This document shows, piece by piece, positions 8,966 to 17,408 of a stretch of 64,000 nucleotides of DNA. The notes below the pieces were generated by a model that had not been told where the DNA came from, did no database searches, and worked only from the letters and a program-made list of their open reading frames with translations. The stretch is from positions 1 through 64,000 of the forward strand of contig QIAM01000017.1 in the NCBI GenBank assembly GCA_003225555.1, in the 5' to 3' direction. Position 1 is the first letter of the stretch, and the number at the start of each line of letters is the position of its first letter. Source of the DNA: Acidobacteriota bacterium. GTDB taxonomy: Bacteria; Acidobacteriota; Terriglobia; Terriglobales; Acidobacteriaceae. A program made the translations under genes and the position numbers.

Positions 8966-9439
8966 ATGAAAAACCGCACAACGATTGCTTTTGCGCTTGT
9001 CGTTTCCGCAATTGCCCTGGTAGCGCCACTTGGACACGCGGGGCAACCGCCCGCAAACGGTGAACTGATAGCGGAAAGTTCAATTTTGGCTGGTTTGGCG
9101 CCAAATGCTCTGTTTCCATTTGTTGACTCCACGCCACATCACATTGGAAGGGCACACATTGCCATTACGGACGCCACCGCAACTTGTGAAGCCGGAGCGG
9201 CTGCGCCGTCCAAGGTCCAGATTCTTGCGGGAGAGGCAGGAGTGGAGCTGGTGAACGTAATGACAGCTGCAACCAACACCGGCATCGGATCCACCGCCCA
9301 GTGTGTCTTCCACGTAACCATCAAGCCAGGGCAAGACGTTGTACCAGAGGAGGTGACAGACATCGTCGTGGTAAACGCAAATCCCAACTCTCCATTAACC
9401 GGTGTCAACACCATCACAGTTTCGGCCCTAGTCAAGTGA
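8966..9439 (+). CDS. Small secreted protein of unknown function
   Basis: 157 residues with a clear signal peptide (MKNRTTIAFALVVSAIALVAPLGHAG). It is preceded by AGGAGG about ten bases before the ATG, one of the best ribosome sites in the window. The mature part is beta-rich, with two cysteines about 44 residues apart (TCEAGAA and QCVFHV) that could form a disulfide. No family was recognised. It is divergent from the ECF sigma/kinase operon and may be one of its targets (inference from position only). Confidence 0.7.
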   Translation: MKNRTTIAFALVVSAIALVAPLGHAGQPPANGELIAESSILAGLAPNALFPFVDSTPHHIGRAHIAITDATATCEAGAAAPSKVQILAGEAGVELVNVMTAATNTGIGSTAQCVFHVTIKPGQDVVPEEVTDIVVVNANPNSPLTGVNTITVSALVK

Positions 9440-9579
9440 ATGCGAAATTCTCAACTTTGGGCCAAGGATTGGCTCCCGGGGGTAGTGGGCTACTGTCTAA
9501 AGTAGCCTACTAACTCCCGGCAAATTTCCTGGACTTAGCGTATCGGCCATCACGATCAGGATCGTTGTCTATTATTTGT

Positions 9580-10938
9580 CTACTGCAACTTGGTCGCGTC
9601 GCAGACGCCGCCCCTGGCTTGCACCGGCGGGGTAGGGGGCGTGGCCCAGGGTACATTTTGAAAGTCGAAGAACTCAGTCATATCCATTTGCGCGGCGTCG
9701 CGCTGGGTCAGGGCTGACAGCTTGAAGCGGGCCTCAATGAATTTCAAAATTGCGGTGTAGTCCGCGACCGCATGTGAGACGTAGTTCTGCTTGGTGAAGG
9801 GCGAGACCACGAGCAAGGGTACACGGAAGCCGGTGTAGTTAAAGTTGCAATTGCTTCCGCCTGGCGTGGTGCAAATGTCTCCCGGATTCAAATCTACGGG
9901 CGCAATCCCGTCTGGATTGATTGCCGGCTGGGGAGCTACGTGGTCATACAGCCCGCCCGCTTCATCGTAAGTCAGGATGAAAACCGAATCCTTCCACGAG
10001 GGACTGTTCATGAACCCATCGATCAGGCTTTGGACGTAAGCAGCCCCTACCTGGATGTTATTGCCCGAGCTTGGATGTTCGTCCAGTCCGGAGTCGTATC
10101 CGCCCTCGATCATGGAAACCTGCGGCAAAGTTCCGGCCAGCGCGTCTTTCAGGAAATCCGTCCCCGGCACAACATTGGCGGGGGCCTGATTTGCGTAAGG
10201 GGCGAACTGAGAGAGGTAGGTCGAACCTGCAGCACATGGCGTGGCGGTGCACTCCGTTACATAAATCTTCCAAGTCACATTGGCCTTTTGCAGCGAGTCA
10301 AAGATGGTCGGAGCAGTCAACGGACTCATGTCGTTGGCGTTCGTCCCCGGTGGGTACACATAGCCTTGCGAGGTTGCAGCCAAAAGATACATGCGGTTGA
10401 CCTGGGTCCGGTCCATCGCGGGGGAGAACCATCGATCCGAGGTGGCGAAGTTCGAGGCCATGAAATAGTAGTAATTCAGGTCACTGCCGTCGTAGTAGCC
10501 CATCGCGCGGGCGCCAGCAACGTCCGTGAAGCCGTTATTGATTGCGTACTTCGCGCCGTTGTAGACATACCCATCGAGAGTGGCGGTGGGGGAAGTGGGA
10601 TCGGTCCGGTTCCAGTCAACGTGGCTTTCGTTCCACGACGGACTGAGGTTCTCAATGCACTCCGTTGCCAGGTGGTAGGTTGGCACCGTTGTGGTTCGAG
10701 GTGCGATACCGTTCGCCTGCCAGTAAGCGGGCAACTGACCAAAGTAGGTGTCGAAAGAACGATTCTCCTGGGCCATGAAGACGATGTGATTAATGGACTG
10801 GATTCCAAGGTTGGGAGTGTTAGAGATGGGCCCGTTCTTGAGACCCTGGCAGCCGCAGAGCGCGAGCAGCAAACCCGCTGTACAAAGAATGGAAGACTTC
10901 TGCACCCTTCCGGCAAAAACCATACCGATGCCCCCCAT
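9580..10938 (-). CDS. Secreted phosphoesterase (phospholipase C / acid phosphatase family)
   Basis: 452 residues. An N-terminal hydrophobic segment ends in LLALCGCQG, a plausible lipoprotein signal. The family signature is present: IVFMAQENRSFDTYFGQLP near the N-terminus, where Asn/Glu serve as metal ligands and Thr as nucleophile in the PF04185 phosphoesterases. FILTYDEAGGLYDHVAPQ follows later, with the Asp and His metal ligands. Members hydrolyse phosphatidylcholine or other phosphomonoesters and diesters outside the cytoplasm. ATG 10938 and an in-frame ATG at 10923 are both possible; the second has a G-run at Shine-Dalgarno distance. The substrate cannot be told from sequence. Confidence 0.87.
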   Translation of the reverse strand: MGGIGMVFAGRVQKSSILCTAGLLLALCGCQGLKNGPISNTPNLGIQSINHIVFMAQENRSFDTYFGQLPAYWQANGIAPRTTTVPTYHLATECIENLSPSWNESHVDWNRTDPTSPTATLDGYVYNGAKYAINNGFTDVAGARAMGYYDGSDLNYYYFMASNFATSDRWFSPAMDRTQVNRMYLLAATSQGYVYPPGTNANDMSPLTAPTIFDSLQKANVTWKIYVTECTATPCAAGSTYLSQFAPYANQAPANVVPGTDFLKDALAGTLPQVSMIEGGYDSGLDEHPSSGNNIQVGAAYVQSLIDGFMNSPSWKDSVFILTYDEAGGLYDHVAPQPAINPDGIAPVDLNPGDICTTPGGSNCNFNYTGFRVPLLVVSPFTKQNYVSHAVADYTAILKFIEARFKLSALTQRDAAQMDMTEFFDFQNVPWATPPTPPVQARGGVCDATKLQ

Positions 10939-11367
10939 CGACGCATAGTCAAATTGGTGTGCTTAAGATGAGGCTTGGGAGCCGAATGTTGGCTTGAGGT
11001 TGTCCCTAGGTTGTCAATTTCGACTATCTAAGCTCTTCAATTTAGAGGACTTCGTCGACGCGTGCACCGGGCGGCCGAAGTGCCGTTTACACCTCACACG
11101 AAAAGCGCAAACCCCCAGCCGGGGATAGAGACATCACGCAAGTTTCCGCAACGCCCACCGCCCCCTCGTGGTCAATGGCACACAGGTTCGTAGCACAAAA
11201 GTTCCGGACCCTGCGTTATCTAGGCTAAACACCTTAAACGCAGCTAAAGTCATCGCGTTCCCAGACAGACCGGGCCAGTGAAAGGAAATCCCAGGCGGGC
11301 GTCGCCTTCCTCGAATTGGCCAAAGATCGAAGCAAGATCCTCGGTACCACTCCGCTCCTGAGGACCG
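10939..11367. other. Divergent intergenic region (429 bases), no gene seen
   Basis: It lies between the phosphoesterase (leftward) and the glycosidase (rightward), so it must hold both promoters. It is locally richer in A and T around 11020-11050. I see no convincing small gene, tRNA or terminator. A GCAAACC...ACGCAA pattern near 11105-11145 was considered as a c-di-GMP riboswitch and rejected. Confidence 0.5.
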
Positions 11368-13179
11368 ATGCGTCGGACACAATTTGCTGCAGTTCTGCTA
11401 CTGGCCTTGCCGGTGGTGTGTTGGGCGGGCAATTATGTCGTCCCAACCACCACGCTTACGGCTCAAACCGCCAATAACACGAGCGCGGCCAATAGTTTCT
11501 GGACCCAGCCGAATGGCAATCTTGGGGCTGGGAACGTTAGCAAGGCCAACGTTCACTCGCTGCTTTATCCCGGGGCTACCACCAAGGTCTACGCCCATTT
11601 GCTGCTTTGGTTTGGACAGTCGAATCACATGAACGTGGGATACAGCTCCACCGATCCCGTGCAGGCCACGCGGCAAGTCAACGACATGATCAGCCGGGGC
11701 ATTGATGGAGTGATCATCGATTGGTACGGCCCTGACAGTTTGGTCGACCAAGCTACGAAACTGGTCATGGCAGAGGCCGAAAAGCATCCTGGCTTTACCT
11801 TCGCAATCATGATCGATCAGGGCGCCATCAAGTGGGACTCGTGTACCGGTTGCACGCCGCAAGAAGCCCTGATCAGCGACCTGCAATATATCGAGCAACA
11901 GTATTTCCCGTCCCCGGCGTACATGAAATGGCAGGGCGCGCCGGTGGTGACCAACTTCGACATCGACTCCGCGTATTCCGTCGATTGGACTGCGGCGAAC
12001 GCCGCTCTCTCTACTCATCCTGCCTTTCTATTTCAGAACAACAGCGGCTTCACTCATGTGCTCAGCGACGGCAGTTATTCCTGGGTCATGCCCAGCACGA
12101 CCGACTATGGAATGAGCTATCTGACCAGCTTCTACAACACAGGCATGCCGCTCTCTTCAAAAGAGACTCTCGGAGCAGCGTACACGGGCTTCAACGACAC
12201 GTTGGCGGCGTGGGGGAGTGGGCGCATCATGAAGCAACGATGCGGACAGACCTGGCTGCAGACTTTCTCGAAGGCAAACGGTCTCTACAACTCGGGGAAG
12301 CAGCTGCCCTACCTGCAGCTCGTGACCTGGAATGACTATGAAGAAGGCAGCGAGATCGAATCGGGCATCGACAGCTGCTTTTCGCTCTCGGGCTCCGTTT
12401 CGGGGCAAACTTTGCAATGGAACATCAGCGGCGACGAGAGCACGGTGGATCACTACAGGGTCTACATCAGTACGGATGGGCAGAACCTGATGACGCTGAC
12501 GGACACAGCGCCGGGACTTCGCTCGATCAATCTGTGCAGTTTCTCGATACCGGCAGGGAATTACAAGCTCTTCGTGCAGGCGGTCGGCAAACCATCCTTG
12601 GCAAATCGGATGCCAGGACCCGTGAGCTACACGCCGGGATGCAGCAGCCCGTCCGGCGGGGGATCGGGGACCTTGTCCTTCACGGCTACTCCCGCGGTGC
12701 TAAGCATTCCAGCTGGGAAATCAGGAACGATCACCATCTCGGCGAAGCCGCAGTCCGGATCTTACGACAGCAGTATCTCTCTCTCGTGCGCTTCTCTTCC
12801 CTCCAATCTAGGCTGCGCCTTCTCGCCCGAATCCATTACTCCCGGCTCCGGGACGGCTGCCTCCGCCCTCACGATTACTGCCGTTTCCGCTACTGGGAAG
12901 AATCTGCCCCAGAGCGGCGGCGGGCTCGTCTATGCCTCCTGGTTCTTGTCGTTCGGAGTGGCTGGCTTCGCGTTCCTCGGTAACCTGCAGCACAGGCGCA
13001 GGCTTCAGGTTGCGCTGTTCGTTTGTGCCTTGATCGGTGGGAGCATGCTCACCATCTCCTGTGGAGGCGGAGCCTCCGCCGCCCCAAGCACCGGTGGGCC
13101 GAAGACCTACACCATTGCCGTTCACGGGAACTCCGGCTCCAGTCAGGTCTCCGCTGACGTCGTGGTTACCGTTCAATAG
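11368..13179 (+). CDS. Secreted GH71/GH99-like glycoside hydrolase with Ig-like and C-terminal anchor region
   Basis: 603 residues; ATG 11368 is preceded by GAGGA. A signal peptide (residues 1-20) precedes a TIM-barrel-like catalytic region to about residue 340, with GIDGVIIDWYGPDS and LVTWNDYEEGSEIE. The WNDYxE box and the acidic IDWYG strand resemble GH71 alpha-1,3-glucanases and GH99 endomannosidases. A fibronectin-like segment follows (about 345-420), and then an Ig-like segment typical of Acidobacteria (TPAVLSIPAGKSGTITI). A hydrophobic stretch, WFLSFGVAGFAFLG, and a second one with SCGGG lie near the end, followed by TYTIAVHG. Its last 372 bases are also open on the opposite strand as the tail of the glycosyltransferase. 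Substrate uncertain. Confidence 0.7.
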   Translation: MRRTQFAAVLLLALPVVCWAGNYVVPTTTLTAQTANNTSAANSFWTQPNGNLGAGNVSKANVHSLLYPGATTKVYAHLLLWFGQSNHMNVGYSSTDPVQATRQVNDMISRGIDGVIIDWYGPDSLVDQATKLVMAEAEKHPGFTFAIMIDQGAIKWDSCTGCTPQEALISDLQYIEQQYFPSPAYMKWQGAPVVTNFDIDSAYSVDWTAANAALSTHPAFLFQNNSGFTHVLSDGSYSWVMPSTTDYGMSYLTSFYNTGMPLSSKETLGAAYTGFNDTLAAWGSGRIMKQRCGQTWLQTFSKANGLYNSGKQLPYLQLVTWNDYEEGSEIESGIDSCFSLSGSVSGQTLQWNISGDESTVDHYRVYISTDGQNLMTLTDTAPGLRSINLCSFSIPAGNYKLFVQAVGKPSLANRMPGPVSYTPGCSSPSGGGSGTLSFTATPAVLSIPAGKSGTITISAKPQSGSYDSSISLSCASLPSNLGCAFSPESITPGSGTAASALTITAVSATGKNLPQSGGGLVYASWFLSFGVAGFAFLGNLQHRRRLQVALFVCALIGGSMLTISCGGGASAAPSTGGPKTYTIAVHGNSGSSQVSADVVVTVQ

Positions 13180-14475
13180 TCGATCCCGGCTGGAGTGGTT
13201 CAGGGGCGGGCGCGGGACCGCGGAGCGGTGAATCCAGCCCAACGAGTTCCGCGTCATGATTCGCAGCAAGAATGATTTTCTCGGTACCCAGCTGGGCAGC
13301 CGGCGGAGTCTCGTGACGTAGCGCAATGCCTCGGTCCGCTGCTGCAGCTCAAAGTGGCGCAGATACTTTTGCACGATATTGGGCATGGTCATGCGCAGAG
13401 CGGCCGAAAAATTTCGCTCGGCCATCGCCTCCTGTTTTTCAGGATTTTCCAGAAATCGAATCAGGCAATCGGCTAAGTCTCTTGCATCGCCGGGGCGATA
13501 GAATTCAACGGCGAGCTCTTCGCCATCTGCCATTTCGCGAAAATCGGGTAGGTCGGCGCATACGATCGGCACTCCGTATCCGCACGCCAAATGGGCGACA
13601 CCACTGCATCCCGTCGACGACGAATATGGCATTACGGCAACCGAAGAGCTCTGGAACAACTCCTCGAGTTCGTCTTCGTGGACGTAGCCAGTGAACTCGA
13701 TTCGCGGATTTCCGGCACACTCCTTCCTCACCGATTCAACATAGCCCGCGGCCTGGGGATGATCGCCGCCGGCAATCACAAGCCGGGCCTCGGGAAGAAC
13801 CCGCGAAAGGGTGTCAAAAGCCTTGATCATGAGTTCCAGCCGCTTGTACGTTCCCCACTTGCCAAAGGCAAGGATGCGGTGAGGATTACCGCGGCCGGAG
13901 AAATCCGGAAATTCCGGGCGGCGCGACAGAATACCGTGCGAACGCACGTGTACGTTGTCTCCACCATATTTCTCGTGCAGTATCCTCCGATAGCCCGGCA
14001 TCAGGACGGACACCGAGTTTGCAAGCAACAACATCCGGGTTGCAAGTTTTCCTGCCAGCCGGTAGGTGGAAGTAAAGCGGACGCCCGCGTCGTTCAGATC
14101 TACAGTGTCCATCAAGTGGTGCAGCGTCACGTGGGTGTAGCGTCCACTGAGGCGCGAAAGGAGAGGAGTGGTTAAGCCCGAGAAGGCGATCAGAGGATTT
14201 CGGCCAAAGGTGCTGAACAGCAGATTGAACCACACCACATCGGGCTTAAGCCGGTGGATGGCACGCATGAGTCTTAAGACCGTGGCCGGATGGTTGAACG
14301 ACCAGCAACGCTCCACGCAGTAACCTTCCAACTCCGGTTGGGGGTGCGAGAGTTCGTCGGCAAGAATGGTCATGCTAAGAAAGGGGGTGCGCTGCAATTC
14401 CTGCGCGATGTGGAGCCCATATTCGCTCAATCCTCCCTGGCTGGGGGGAAAAGTGGTTACCAGACAAATTTTCAT
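12808..14475 (-). CDS. GT4-type glycosyltransferase (group 1) with unusual antisense tail
   Basis: I chose ATG 14475 (MKICLVTTFPPSQGG), with GGAG five bases upstream; the longer frame to 14574 adds non-homologous residues. The GT-B/GT4 fold is evident: the GGLSEY donor-loop region near the N-terminus, ILAFGKWGTYKRLELMIKAF in mid-protein, and the nucleotide-sugar site SSSTGCSGVAHLACGYGVPIV with an upstream acidic residue. It transfers a sugar from an activated donor, probably in exopolysaccharide synthesis given the flippase and kinase neighbours. Residues after about 432 are Gly/Ser/Asn-rich and lie entirely opposite the 3' end of the glycosidase gene. They do not resemble the family, so the frame probably lost an earlier stop. 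Confidence 0.82.
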   Translation of the reverse strand: MKICLVTTFPPSQGGLSEYGLHIAQELQRTPFLSMTILADELSHPQPELEGYCVERCWSFNHPATVLRLMRAIHRLKPDVVWFNLLFSTFGRNPLIAFSGLTTPLLSRLSGRYTHVTLHHLMDTVDLNDAGVRFTSTYRLAGKLATRMLLLANSVSVLMPGYRRILHEKYGGDNVHVRSHGILSRRPEFPDFSGRGNPHRILAFGKWGTYKRLELMIKAFDTLSRVLPEARLVIAGGDHPQAAGYVESVRKECAGNPRIEFTGYVHEDELEELFQSSSVAVMPYSSSTGCSGVAHLACGYGVPIVCADLPDFREMADGEELAVEFYRPGDARDLADCLIRFLENPEKQEAMAERNFSAALRMTMPNIVQKYLRHFELQQRTEALRYVTRLRRLPSWVPRKSFLLRIMTRNSLGWIHRSAVPRPPLNHSSRDRLLNGNHDVSGDLTGAGVPVNGNGVGLRPTGAWGGGGSASTGDGEHAPTDQGTNEQRNLKPAPVLQVTEEREASHSERQEPGGIDEPAAALGQILPSSGNGSNREGGGSRPGAGSNGFGREGAA

Positions 14476-14575
14476 TGCACTCCGGTCTCGGGGTCCGTTG
14501 AGGTTCGATGAGTTTGCGGGGGTAGATGTTGGCTTGTTATTCGCCGGAAGGGCAGGCGGAATGCCCGTTTGCAAC

Positions 14576-15262
14576 TCATTTCATGGCTGGCACCGCAGTG
14601 AAGTTCGATTGGAGCTGAGAAATCTTTGCCAGGACGGCCTGTCTGATCCTAGCTTGGGACTCTTCGACCGACGATGGGGCGACGACGGTCAGATGTCCAG
14701 TAATTCGGGACAATGCCAAGTAAGCCTCGCGGTTCGCATGCAGGAACTCCAAAGGATACTCGGGTTTGCGGGCCCGGGCAGCGGCAGGCTCAGCGTCGAT
14801 CAGAAACGCCAAATCAGGCGCTGGAACGATTTGAAGCAGCGCGCGGATGAAAGCGCGGGTGAACGTCCAGTGCAATGGAAGGTTCGCCAGTTCGTCGTAA
14901 ATGTAGCGATCGAAAATCATCACGTCCGCGTCCGTTTTGTCGGCCCTTGTTGCAAGAAGGCGCAGGCTCACGCTGTCGGCCGCGTACATGAGAAAACGCA
15001 TGAGCGTGATGGGCCACGATTTCACGTTCTTGTCACGCCGGTTTACCGGCTTATCCGGAGTGCCAATGCCCAGCTCTCCTCCGAAGGCCTTGTGACCAGC
15101 GTATTCCCGGTGGCGTGAAAAGACGACCGCATCATCCCAGAAGGTCAGCAGTTTCGTGCGGAGCCCTGCGCTTTGCAGAAATGATGTCAGCGCGGTGATC
15201 TGTGTGCTTTTGCCGGCGCCATCGATGCCGGAGAAACTGATCATCAGGGGCTTGACAGACAT
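14576..15262 (-). CDS. Thymidylate-kinase-like P-loop kinase
   Basis: Counted from ATG 15262 (MSVKPLMISFSGIDG) the protein has 228 residues; a TTG start at 15361 would overlap the preceding gene by 65 bases. Features: P-loop GIDGAGKST at about 12-20, a DRYIYDELANLPLHW segment in the place of the DRY box of dTMP kinases, and LAFLIDAEPAAARARKPEYP matching the LDVxPExAxxR strand. Such proteins occur in polysaccharide loci of Acidobacteria and Verrucomicrobia next to glycosyltransferases, where their substrate is not established. The gene lies about 100 bases upstream of the GT4 gene in the same direction, so co-transcription is likely. No good ribosome site is seen. Confidence 0.75.
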   Translation of the reverse strand: MSVKPLMISFSGIDGAGKSTQITALTSFLQSAGLRTKLLTFWDDAVVFSRHREYAGHKAFGGELGIGTPDKPVNRRDKNVKSWPITLMRFLMYAADSVSLRLLATRADKTDADVMIFDRYIYDELANLPLHWTFTRAFIRALLQIVPAPDLAFLIDAEPAAARARKPEYPLEFLHANREAYLALSRITGHLTVVAPSSVEESQARIRQAVLAKISQLQSNFTAVPAMK

Positions 15263-15296
15263 GGTGGTTGAAACGCTGCGAGCGACGATGGCGGTT

Positions 15297-15785
15297 TCAA
15301 TGAGCTCCCGGCGGCTTACTGGAAGTCGCCCGAGTAAGCGCCACAACCGTTCCGACCGCAACTCCAGCTCCGACCAGAGCTCCTACTTTGAGCACGATCG
15401 TCCGAACCCGGCGCTGTTTCGCAGGCGCGATCGCGACCCCAGCGGGTTGAGAGGCGGCGATTCCGCTGGCATTCGGAGTTTCAGCAGCGGCCGTCCCAAC
15501 TGGCTTTTGCGGTGTGTTCAGTGGCTGAGGCTCCGGCGCCTGGGGCAGTGAGTCGTTCGATGAAGACGGAGCCGCAGGCGGCGCGGCTTGCTGCTGCGTC
15601 GCGCTCTGCGGGTCTGCCGAAGACTGCTGCGGGTTCGAACTTGAAGGCTGCTGGTCTGGCGTCTGTTGGTCAACGGCAGACGGAGCCGTTTGTTGCGCAC
15701 TTGCAGGCAACACAGCGGCTTGAAAACAGGACAACGCTAACGCGCCCGCCGCAATGTGGGCGAGCATCTTCGTCCATATCGTCAT
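15297..15785 (-). CDS. Exported Gln/Pro/Ser-rich protein with C-terminal membrane segment
   Basis: 162 residues; ATG 15785 with GGAG upstream. It has a signal peptide (residues 1-30, ending ASAQQ) and a low-complexity stretch of Gln, Pro, Ser and Ala (31-115). A basic patch, KQRRVRTIVLK, precedes a hydrophobic GALVGAGVAVGTVVAL span near the C-terminus. This layout is common in acidobacterial surface proteins. No enzymatic domain is seen. It is upstream of and same-strand with the kinase and glycosyltransferase genes. Confidence 0.65.
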   Translation of the reverse strand: MTIWTKMLAHIAAGALALSCFQAAVLPASAQQTAPSAVDQQTPDQQPSSSNPQQSSADPQSATQQQAAPPAAPSSSNDSLPQAPEPQPLNTPQKPVGTAAAETPNASGIAASQPAGVAIAPAKQRRVRTIVLKVGALVGAGVAVGTVVALTRATSSKPPGAH

Positions 15786-15812
15786 GGCGTCTCCAGTTCG
15801 TTTGGTAAAAAA

Positions 15813-16220
15813 TCAGCTGGCGGTCTTGAGCTTACCCAGCGCACCGTACGCTGGACCATACCAGGGTTCGTCTTGCGACACCGCCAGGGAGGGGAACGCG
15901 TGGAAGCTCTGCACCGCCGACTCGTTTGAGTCAAACACTTCAAATAGACGATCCACTCGCATCAGTTCGAGGATGACTGCCAGTTCTGGCGAGACCGCCG
16001 CCAGTTTCAGGTCTCCGTTGCGTTTCATGGCCTGTTCCATGCAGGAGAGAAGCATTTCAATTCCGGCGCTATCCATGTACCGAACCTGGGAGCAGTCGAG
16101 CACGATGCGCGGACGGTCGCCCTCGAGCAGCGGTTGCAATTCCTCAAGGAACGATTTCACCTCGGCATGATTTAACTGCACCGGTACCTGCATGACGATC
16201 ACGGGCCCACTGGTATGCAT
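15813..16220 (-). CDS. STAS-domain protein (anti-sigma factor antagonist type)
   Basis: 135 residues. The STAS fold is recognisable: a strand VIVMQVPVQLNHAEV, then RIVLDCSQVRYMDSAGIEMLL with the conserved Ser51 in MDSAG, then DLKLAAVSPELAVILELMRVDRLFEVF. In SpoIIAA-like proteins that serine is phosphorylated by an anti-sigma kinase and controls partner switching. A C-terminal extension of about 30 residues is unusual. No RsbW-like kinase is adjacent, so the partner is elsewhere. It probably regulates the adjacent polysaccharide genes (inference). Confidence 0.85.
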   Translation of the reverse strand: MHTSGPVIVMQVPVQLNHAEVKSFLEELQPLLEGDRPRIVLDCSQVRYMDSAGIEMLLSCMEQAMKRNGDLKLAAVSPELAVILELMRVDRLFEVFDSNESAVQSFHAFPSLAVSQDEPWYGPAYGALGKLKTAS

Positions 16221-16330
16221 GTCACTCTCACCCCTAACTTGGAATTGGCATCAGTCGAAACTCTCGACGCCGATGCTCTGCTAAACCCCACTGCTAACAA
16301 TTTCTCCCGCAAAAATCAAAAAAATCATCT

Positions 16331-17347
16331 TCAGTCAAGGACGAGTGGACTGCTGACGGGCGCTAGACTGGTTTCTCCCTTCGTTCTTTGAGCTGGTATT
16401 ACATTCGGGCCCAGGACGCTGCAATCGGGAATTTCCAGCGCGACATCGCGATGGAGATCAAACAATCGGTTACCGCTTACGACGGAATGCGATACGTCAA
16501 GCCAAATACCCACATAACTTCTGGACAGGACCGAGCTGTCTTCAACCACGGTTCCGAAGTCGATGTGACAAAGACTCTCAATCGTGCTGCAACGAGTGAT
16601 CACCGTGTCTTCGCAAGTCTTCGAGCTTCGACCTATATACGCCGGTGCCACGATGCGGGCCCGCTTGTGAATGTCCGCTTTCTCGTCCACCCATACTCCG
16701 GGCCTGACCTCAGTCCCAGCCGGGCGAACCGCGCAGCGGCCGTTGAAAGCGTCCACAGCAAGCTGGCGAACATCAGCCAGGCTGGCGAGAGGATTTACGT
16801 ATTCACTGACCATATAAGATGCGGAACCATGGTCTTTCGCAGCGAAAACTGCCGAAACTAAGTCGCTGGGCTGAACTTTGGCACAATCGACAATCCACAG
16901 GTCTACGTGCGATTTATGGTTGACGACGCGCGTTATGGGCTGCCGTGAGCCGCGGTGGAACCAAAGCAGATCAATGAAATCGCACTCTGTATAGGCGCCG
17001 GCCGTCGAAACCAGGGCGTAGTCGATTCCATTTTCACAATAGCTTTTCAGGGTCTGCCCAATGGCAAGGGCAAGGTCGCCCGCGACTACTAGGTCCACCT
17101 TGGAGTACGACTGCCGAAATTCAGGAAGCAGGTGCAGTGTTCGGGAGTCCACCAGCAAGGAGACACACTCTGCGTCGGAGGCGAGAAACAGCTGAACCAT
17201 TCGCTCCAAGACGGAGCAACCGAGAATCTCAACGAATGCAAGCGGAGCTAATCGGTCGTTAGCAGGGTTGAGCGGGACCGCGACCGGGCCGTCGCCAACG
17301 CCTGCTTGCAATTGTGTCCCAACCACCAAAATGGCCCCTAATACCAC
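16331..17347 (-). CDS. Sugar nucleotidyltransferase-like protein with left-handed beta-helix
   Basis: 338 residues; GTG 17347 with GAGG seven bases upstream. The layout follows GDP-mannose/glucose-1-phosphate nucleotidyltransferases. The N-terminal Rossmann part has PLAFVEILGCSVLERMVQLF, similar to the LxnxPlL-x-HxI helix of that family. The C-terminal part has hexapeptide-like turns (VDEKADIHKRARIVAPAYIGRSSK, VIEDSSVLSRS-like). The canonical GxGTRLxPLT nucleotide loop at the N-terminus is absent, the protein beginning MVLGAILVVGTQLQAG. It may therefore be a non-catalytic or regulatory homologue. The position in the polysaccharide cluster fits either role. Confidence 0.6.
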   Translation of the reverse strand: MVLGAILVVGTQLQAGVGDGPVAVPLNPANDRLAPLAFVEILGCSVLERMVQLFLASDAECVSLLVDSRTLHLLPEFRQSYSKVDLVVAGDLALAIGQTLKSYCENGIDYALVSTAGAYTECDFIDLLWFHRGSRQPITRVVNHKSHVDLWIVDCAKVQPSDLVSAVFAAKDHGSASYMVSEYVNPLASLADVRQLAVDAFNGRCAVRPAGTEVRPGVWVDEKADIHKRARIVAPAYIGRSSKTCEDTVITRCSTIESLCHIDFGTVVEDSSVLSRSYVGIWLDVSHSVVSGNRLFDLHRDVALEIPDCSVLGPNVIPAQRTKGETSLAPVSSPLVLD

Positions 17348-17408
17348 CGGAATCCTCTCTCCTGGTTCGTGATTTCTGGTTCTGTCTGGTTACAGCAGTC
17401 CTCCCACG

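Noticed and set aside
11097-11165. GCGCAAACC ... ACGCAAG pattern, resembling a c-di-GMP-I (GEMM) riboswitch
   Set aside because: The spacing between GCAAACC and ACGCAA is wrong, and the stem that should join them and the second tetraloop-receptor arm are not visible.
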